A stretch of 64,000 nucleotides of DNA from Macrophomina tecta (taxonomy: Eukaryota; Ascomycota; Dothideomycetes; Botryosphaeriales; Botryosphaeriaceae): NCBI GenBank assembly GCA_024180945.1, contig JAKSGN010000027.1, positions 62,001 to 126,000 of the forward strand, read 5' to 3'. The position numbers were made by a program, and so were the translations under genes. Below, in pieces: positions 56,900-64,000 of the stretch. The notes under the pieces are model-generated. The model was not told the DNA's origin. It made no database searches and saw only the letters and a list, made by a program, of their open reading frames with translations. The first letter of the stretch is position 1. Each line of letters opens with the position of its first letter.

Positions 56900-59800
56900 G
56901 TATTTTTTTTAATATTTCTTCTTATTCTTTAATTTTAGGGGGCGCTCTTACCGTAACTTACTTATAGCCTACGTTTCACCTATATTTCGCTTGCGTTTTA
57001 GCTAGGCATTCTAGAAAATAGAATTTTCTTTAAGATAATTCTATAGAAGTTCTCTATAATTATCTAGCTCCTCTTTTTACTTCTACTTATTATATTTATA
57101 GGGCTAGCCGAGCTATTTAAGTAGGTATTACCTTAGTAGCCCTTCTTTATAGACTACTATAGCTTTAACTTTCTAGTATTTACTATCGTCGATTTCTTCG
57201 ACTAGTAGCAGTTAAAACTCTAGTCTTACCATATAAGCTTCTAGTAATACAACGTTAAAAATAGTATATAGCCGGGATATAGATTATAGTAGGTCTAAGC
57301 GGTAGGCCTAGAAGCTAATCTTCTCTAGAATCTAAAATAGCTCTAGGTAACGGTTATCGAGTTTCTTATAAGGCCGTTTAGTTTTAATATTTCTTACTAA
57401 GAGAAGGACTAGTTATCTAATATTAAAATATATTTTAGTTCGGTTCCGGTTATAATATTTTATTTAGAGCTTCTAGGAGTATTCGAGAAATTCTACCGCT
57501 AATTTCTATACTTTTTATATACTTTCCGCGTACTTTTTAGCTGCTTCGGCCGATTCGATTAGGGGATTTCTATTAAGGTTATTCTAAATCCCGTTCTAGG
57601 AGTTAGGTTTTACCTTCGTATCTAGTTAAACTAGTGCGAAGCCTATAGAAAAGTAGGTTTTCTAGTTATAGATATATAAAGCCTACTAGAGAAGCTTTAC
57701 CTAGTCTAACTAGTTCTAAAAGATATAGTAGCATAGATATACCTTTAACTTTTAATTTTATCTCTCCGTTTAGCCGTCTATCTACGGGTAAAAAGAGGTA
57801 CTTAACTTATACTTAATTCTAAGATTATAGTATAATTCGCTCTAGAACTAGCTCGTAAACGTTAAGCCCCTATCTAAGACTAGGCTATTAGGCGGCCTAA
57901 ATTATATAAAGATGTTGTTTACAATAAGGTCCGTGAGCGTTACCCTATTAATCGTCTTTCTAACTAGTAGATAACGTATATATTTAGTAAAGTAGTTAAT
58001 AAGTATAAAGACTATATTATATACTCGACTATCTCGCCCTACGGATTCTAGTAGGTCCGTAATAAAGTTAAGAAAGTAGTATCTATAGAATTAAGTAGCT
58101 ACTAGTAGTAGCTATAATAATCTATAAGGTTTATACCGGTGAGCCTTATTACGTTAGTAGATATTATAGCTTTATACGTATTTTCTAATGTCCGTAGTAA
58201 TGTCTTTCTAGTAGTACTTCCTAGAAAGTACTTCTTAGATATAGTGGATATTATAATAGCTACTACTTAGATCATTATAATTTCTAAGTAGAATTTCCTC
58301 GCGTAGTAAAGTATATTTTAGTACGTATATCTACTTTTTATAGCGTAGGAGTTCTTACTCATTAACTGTATACTAATTATATCCTAAAAGTACTTTTTTT
58401 ATAAGCTATTCTTCTACGTCTATATAGAAGGCATTTCTTTATTACTTAATATAAATAAAATTAACTAATAATTTAGAAGTAGCTTCGAATGCTATTTTAG
58501 TTATAGCGACTACTATTACTATAAACTAAGGTATAAAGCTTTATACTAAGCTCATACTAGCTTTCTCGTAGCGAGTATATACTAGGGGTTTTATATTCTT
58601 ATAAGTAAACTCGTCGTGCTCCTTATAAATAACGAAATAAACTAAGGTAGTTTAGTAATTATTACCGCTATTTATACGTAGGTTTTTCTTATACTCTTAG
58701 CTAGGGTTCTTAGTAGTGCGTAGAGGTTTCCCTAACTCCTAAATCTAAAGTTTACATTATAATATAGATAATATAGTATTAAGATAGGTGCGCTTATCGC
58801 CCTTCTTAAAGCTAAGGGCGTAGTCTAGGCGCCTTAAAAGGGCGTTTACTAGATTAGACTTACCCGGCTTATATTCGATATTAAAATCGAATTTAGCTAA
58901 GACTTCGGTATACTAAGCCTATCGAGCCGTAAGGCTCTTAGTTATTATAAAATAATGTAGATTATTATAATTAGATAATACCCGTACTAGCGTTTATACG
59001 TATACTAGGTAAGGCCTCTAATACTTAAAGTACTATATAATAGTGTAGAGTTTCTTATTATAGATATTATACTATATTTTAGTGCTAGTAAACTTATGGC
59101 TAAAATATATAATAGGGTGCTAGTAACGCTAGTTATTCTTTTTATCTAGCGGTTAGAGAAGAATATCATTATAGATATAGTCTAATACGTTAGTAATTAG
59201 TATAACTAGAAGATTCGGGTTATAGTACTATAGTATAGAAGCCTATATAAAGTATACTTTTAGTCTACTAAACGTCTACTTTACTTCTACGGGCTACTTT
59301 TAGAGCTTATACTATTTAGTTAGCCCCTTTTTTAGCGCTCGTTTAGCCCCTAGATTAGAATTCTAGGCTACTTCTTTTAATAAGCTTATTAGTGGCTAAA
59401 CTACTATAGAGTAATTCTATATAAAGTGCTTATAAAAATTGGCGAAACCTAGAAAAATCTAAATATTACGATAGCTTTATAGCTCTAGCTAGTTCTTAAT
59501 AGCTTTAACTCTTACGGGGTCTATAATAACCCCCTAGGGGGTAATAATAAAGCCTAGGAACTCGATGTGCTTTATATAAAAGCTATATTTAGATGGTTTT
59601 ACGTAGAGGTTTTAATTATATAATCTTTAGAGAATACGTTTAATATACTTAGCGTACTAAGACTTATCTACTAAGTATATAAGTATATTATCTAAGTAGA
59701 CTATGTAAATTATATTTACTAGGCCTTCTAGGACTTAGTAGATATATGACTAGAAGATTATAGGGGCGTTAGTTAAGCTAAATAGTATAACTAGATACTC

Positions 59801-60700
59801 GTAATATTTGTAACGTGTTTTAAATATTATTTTCCACTTATTACCTTCCTTTATGCGGATTCGGTAATAAGTATCGCGTAGGTCTAGTTTAGTAAAGATC
59901 TTTACGGTACTTAGGCAGTCTAGTAGCTCGCCTACTAGTAGTATAGAATAGCTATTTTTAATTATAATCTTATTTAGGCCCCTATAATCTATATATAACT
60001 ATATAGTACCGTCTGTCTTAGGGGTAAAGAGAATAGGCGCGCCCATAGGTAACTTACTATATCTAATCCACCCCTATTCTAAGGCCTTATTAATATATTC
60101 CCTAAGAATTTATAGTTCGGATTAGGAGAGTCTATATAGGGGTATTAATAATAGCTTAGAATCTATAACGAGATTAATAGTATAATTAAACTTAGTATAT
60201 TACGATAGCTTAGTAGCTTATTTATTTAAAAATATATCTAAGTACTTTCTATAAGTATTTAAAATTTTATTACAGATTTTCTTAGCTATTTTAGCTAGTA
60301 GTACATTTACTAAACTAGCGAGTTTCTTATACGGTTCGCATACTTTTTAAATATGGAAGTATAGCCCCTATAGATAGAAAAGAGTTTAGTTAGATAGAAG
60401 TTCTTTTAGATTTTAATTATCCTCGCCTTACTTCTTATATACATTTAGTATACTTTCCGCCTACGAGAGGGCTATAAAAGAGTTAAAGTTATTTCTTTAA
60501 CTTTCTAGGTTACTCGTAGGCGAGAGCTAGTAGTCGAACGGCTAGAGAAAGTAAATAGGCTTTCTTAGTTCTAAGTCCTAGAATAATTTAGTAGTGCTTA
60601 CTAGATATATATACTTTAGTAAGTTTATACTCTAGTAAAACGTTTCTCTTCTAAAATTAATAACCGGCCTAGTAGCCCCGAGTTAGGATATACTAAGTAT
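56900..60700 (-). pseudogene. Pol relic of element F
   Basis: On the minus strand, RT is recognisable at about 59990-59640: YEYLV, then SLTNAP, then VYLDNILIY with the active-site box at 59687-59698 reading YLDN. RNase H should follow at about 59250-58900 and integrase at about 58600-57700, by position and by residues that only partly survive. TAG/TAA codons interrupt every part. Limits are approximate. Confidence 0.7.
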
Positions 60701-62306
60701 AGTATTATAGCCCATAAATAAGCTACTCTAGTAAGGTTAGGATTTAGTAGTACGCGTAGCGCCCCCCGAGTCATATATAGTAACTTCTATATAATAAGAG
60801 TCGTGTAATATAACGGTAGTATTATTAAGAAGGTAGGTAGACGGCCTAGTACTAGCTTATATATTTTATAAGATAAGTCGCTCTACGTATTTAAGAAATA
60901 TAAGGTTTAGATCGTAACTATAATCTATTAATACTTAAATTTTAGTAGGACCGGATAGGGTTTCTATTAAAGTAATAATTTCTATATATTTTAAACTACC
61001 TCCCGTTTAAGGCCCTAACTATAAGAGAAAAAGAAAAGCGATTAGAACTTTTCTTTTTCTAAGTCTTACTTACCTTTATAGTTTACCTAGTTAGCGTAGC
61101 TTTTAGCCTACTTTTCGCCTACGTTCGGGGTACTAGACCTATACGAATCGCTTATATTTTTTAAAAGAGCTAAAGTTTTAGATCTTTAGTTCTCTTTAGC
61201 CTTCTTACTATTTCTAAAACCCTTATAGAGGCCGTTGTATCCTAGGCTAGAAATAGTAAAAGGGCACTTAGTTCTCTATAACTACTACTTATTCTCGCTC
61301 TTTTTATAGGGCCTTATTACTTCTAGCGTTTACTTAATATATTAAATTTTAGCTACTAAATCCTCTTCTACCTATATCCTAGTAAGAAAGGACTAGCGCA
61401 CGAGCTCTATACGTATAGATAGTAGAAGTAGGGAGTAAATCTAGTTAATATAGTAATTTACGTTCTAAATCTAATACGTAAATTTATTCTTATATATCTT
61501 TATTTAGGCGTAGAATTCTATAAACTTCTAGCCCTTCTTTATTACTATAGTATAATAACTAACAGCATTGTTAAGGCGGTAAACGATAAAGTTATAAATA
61601 TAATTCTATACTAACATCTTAAACTTCTACTAGAGTAGTACTAGTTTTTCTTAGTTTATTAGACATCTTTAGACGTGCTAAGAGAGAATCTTATATTTAG
61701 ATAGTTCTTTAGTAGCCTAGAGGGTTCTTCTAAGATAGTTCTTATCTACCCAGTATACGCCGAAATATATCTCTACCGTATTCATCTATAAGTCGTATAA
61801 GTCCTAAGTAAGGCCTTCGAGTTTTAGAGATAGATTTCTTATAAGAAGATTAAGTCGCTTTTTACTATTATCTACCCTACTTTTCATATACGTTTTACCT
61901 ATATTCGGCGTAGGAATAGTAGGTAGTTCGCTATTAAGGGCCGCTTATAGCTATTATAGAACCTTAATATAGTTAAGATATTCTAGGAGCTTAGCTTCCG
62001 GTATATCTTTTATAGATATACTACGTAAGCATTATAGTTTGTTAATAGCTATAGGCACTCCTAGTTCGGCCGTATCGCCTATTAGGCGTTTAACACCCTA
62101 GGCACTTCTATCGACGATTAGCGTTTAATAGCCTTTAGGGGTTAATAAGCCTATTTCTATTTGTTTACCTCGAGTATTTAAATAGCTTTATTAGTCCCTT
62201 ATTTCTATTATCGTGAAATCATTCTTTTTATCGAAATTATCGAAATTATTATATATAGCTCTTTAAGGCTGGCTACTTTTCTAAAAGAAATTAAGAAGAA
62301 TTTAAT
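60701..62306 (-). pseudogene. Gag region of element F (approximate)
   Basis: The minus-strand sequence between the 5' LTR and the protease/RT region, where gag is expected. I could not confirm a capsid or zinc-knuckle motif because of stops and altered codons. It contains a 13-bp perfect hairpin at 61026-61060 (AGAAAAAGAAAAG and its complement, 9-nt loop). Confidence 0.45.
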
Positions 62307-62496
62307 TATAAGTAAATAAGTTAGTTATAAGTAGAAAGTCTTTAAAGGGTTATATTCTTAGGTATAAATTCTTAGTAGTATAGAATTTACTCCTTAGTAG
62401 TGTTATATACTAGGGGCCCGTGCGTAGCACGTAATAAACACGTAGAATATATAGTATAAGTATTCTAAGGGTATACTAGGGCCTATTATTCTAATA
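62307..62496 (-). repeat. 5' LTR of element F
   Basis: 190 bp, colinear with the left LTR without indels, and with the same preserved GGGGCCCGTGCGTAGCAC box. Followed by AAAAG. Confidence 0.88.
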
Positions 62497-62695
62497 AAAA
62501 GCGCTATTTATTTTTAAATAAATCTTTAGATAGTCTAGATATATTACTTAGTAATTTTAAATAAATAATACTAGTACTAGTATTTCTTAATAAAGATTAC
62601 TTAGTAACTATACTAGTTTTTTATTTAAAAGTCTTATTTTATTCTAAGAGGTTAGTCTTTATATAAATATAAAATACTCTAAAAGAGAAAAAAGA
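62497..62695. repeat. Unclassified dispersed repeat, copy 2, right part
   Basis: Continues copy 2 after element F and matches 42770-42940 (for example TAAATCTTTAGATAGTCTAG). Together with 55190-55326 this shows that F inserted into the repeat. Confidence 0.65.
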
Positions 62696-62819
62696 TATTA
62701 TAAATTTTAAAAAATAAAAGCTTTATAACTCTATAAATAGAAAGCCCGTATAAAAAAAATACTACTAGAACTAAAAATCTATAAAGATAGTAAAGCTATA
62801 CTACTAGCGTACTATTATA
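62696..62819 (+). repeat. Internally deleted Gypsy LTR, 124 bp
   Basis: Begins TATTATAAAT with the usual AGCTTTATAAC and GAAAGCCCGTATA landmarks and ends TATTATA, but lacks about 650 bp of the middle. No clear target duplication. Confidence 0.6.
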
Positions 62820-62844
62820 AATAGAAATTAAATAGAGATACTTA

Positions 62845-63190
62845 GATCTTAATAGAGTTTTTATTATCTAGCTTAGTTAAGTATAAGGCTTCGCGAGGCT
62901 TAGAAATTTTAAAAATAAGCTTAGATAAATTTCTTAAAATTAAAAATAGTAGAATTACTTAAAGAACTAATCTAGTAGAAAATAGAGAAACTTATATATA
63001 TAGCTAGCTAAAACTTAGATAGAGACCTATTTAGCTATAAATATAAATTTTAATCTTAACTTAATTAAAAACGAGATTAGAATATACTTTTATTAGTCTA
63101 TAGACTTTTAGATTATTATATTTATAATAAAGATTAATAATTAAATTCTAAGTCTATAGTTTAGCTCTAAGAGACTAATCTAAATATCTT
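62845..63190. repeat. Unclassified dispersed repeat, copy 3
   Basis: Starts CTTAGATCTTAATAGAG and aligns with 42404-42770. It shows the empty site corresponding to D's insertion in copy 1 (CTTAG then ATCTTAATA without interruption). Confidence 0.65.
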
Positions 63191-63775
63191 GTTTAGTCTT
63201 AGATATTATTATATAATAGAGAGTAGATAAACTAGTTAAGATAAGAAATAGTTCTTTTTATATAGAGAAAAAGAACTTTAATAGATAGCTTAAGAGAGGG
63301 CTCTAATTAGCGAATTAAAAAAAAGCCCTCTACTATAAAAAGACTTAGTAATATAGCTATAAAAGTATAATATTTACTACTATAAAAGAAGTAGAATAAT
63401 TATTAAAATAAAAAAGAAATAATAATATTTAGATACTACTTTATAATATACTTATAGAGTATATAGAAGTAGTATTTCTTCTTTTTTAAAATAGATTCTT
63501 TTAGTTTTAGTATTCTACTTAATTATCTATAAGACGCTATATAATAAAGTTATTTTAGACTTTTTTTTTTATCTTTTTTTATCTTTTATAATAGTTTTAG
63601 TTACCTTTATTCTCTAGCTTATTAGATACTTTTTTACAAAGCATTTCTTCTATTAATAAATTTAGAGCCTAATACGAGGGGCTAGTATAGCTATTAGATA
63701 GTTAAAAGACTTATAATAAGTACTTTAAATAAAAAAAAAGCTTAAAAATATATAAAGATAAGAAAAAAATCTAGT
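63191..63775. other. AT-rich RIP-affected sequence, unassigned
   Basis: Dense in TA, poor in CA and TG, no frames and no match to the elements above that I could see. Confidence 0.4.
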
Positions 63776-64000
63776 TATTATAAATCCTAGAGAATAAGGG
63801 CTTTATAGCCCTATAAATAGAAAGCCTATATAGAAAAAGATACCGTAAGAGCTAAGAACCTGTAAGAATAGTAAAACTATAATACTAATATACCTATATA
63901 AGAAAACTAGCCTCGAGGAAAAATAGCGCGTACGGGCCTAGATAAGATAGTAGTAAAAGCCCGTATAAGAATAATACCTACGTAGTATAGTAAACCTATA
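63776..64000 (+). repeat. Gypsy LTR, truncated by the window end
   Basis: Begins TATTATAAAT after CTAGT (63771-63775). It follows the A/B/solo LTR landmarks (AAGGGCTTTATA, GAAAGCC, GCGCGTACGGGCC) to the last base. Whether it is a solo LTR or the start of a full element cannot be seen. Confidence 0.8.

Larger units (their letters stand above)
55327..62496 (-). mobile_element. Gypsy element F, complete, 7.17 kb, minus strand; TSD AAAAG
   Basis: Two 190-bp LTRs (55327-55516 and 62307-62496) flanked by AAAAG (55322-55326 and 62497-62501). A purine tract adjoins the left LTR when read on the minus strand (AGAGAAGGGGTAG, 55517-55529), so the left LTR is the 3' one. RT is found on the minus strand. 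This is a different family from A/B/D/E: much shorter LTRs and no LTR similarity. RIP-mutated throughout. Confidence 0.9.

Noticed and set aside
5318..64000. Giant Starship-type element
   Set aside because: No tyrosine-recombinase captain gene was recognised and the boundaries are explained by individual LTR elements.
1..64000. tRNA, rRNA or CRISPR-like arrays
   Set aside because: No cloverleaf, rRNA core or regularly spaced repeats were found on reading; repeats present are LTRs and inverted repeats.

Overview
The window looks like nuclear DNA of a filamentous ascomycete (Pezizomycotina). The intact genes are fungal: a small heat-shock protein, a CCG-9-type trehalose enzyme with a 54-nt GT..AG intron, and a bHLH regulator. 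A decayed Zn2Cys6 regulator is present as well. Two long AT-rich blocks carry the signature of repeat-induced point mutation (RIP): CA and TG dinucleotides are almost absent, TA is in excess and CG is retained. Transposon coding frames there are full of TAG/TAA and nearly lack ATG. The species cannot be told from the sequence.

Layout. (1) 1-5.3 kb is a balanced gene island with a divergent pair, hsp30-like (minus) and ccg-9-like (plus). A 389-bp MITE sits in their shared promoter region. (2) 5.3-43.7 kb is a RIP-mutated nest of Ty3/Gypsy chromodomain retrotransposons, resolved here from LTR pairs and target-site duplications (TSDs). It holds a pogo/Fot1 relic (5318), a solo LTR (6001-6788), and element A (6794-25930). 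A's 5' LTR contains a Fot1/pogo element (7463-9315). A's interior contains a solo LTR (12463-21527), which in turn contains complete element B (12832-21110). Next comes minus-strand element D (25950-42403), which contains complete element E (26966-35091). The block ends in an unclassified dispersed repeat and a relic LTR. (3) 43.7-54.1 kb is a balanced island with mostly decayed genes: an M3 metallopeptidase pseudogene, a Zn2Cys6 transcription-factor pseudogene with a striking hairpin, and an apparently intact bHLH gene. (4) 54.1-64 kb is a second RIP-mutated block. It has a MITE-like inverted repeat, a complete minus-strand Gypsy element F with 190-bp LTRs (55327-62496) inserted into another copy of the dispersed repeat, a deleted LTR, and an LTR running off the window end.

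How things fit together. The heat-shock chaperone and the trehalose enzyme suggest a divergent thermal-stress module; phased heat-shock elements upstream of hsp30 support this. The retrotransposons keep remains of Gag, RT, RNase H, integrase and a C-terminal chromodomain. A chromodomain would favour insertion into heterochromatin and could explain the nesting. Each related element also has a conserved reading frame on the opposite strand between integrase and the 3' LTR; this is the least explained feature of the window. No RNA genes, CRISPR arrays or prokaryotic features were seen.
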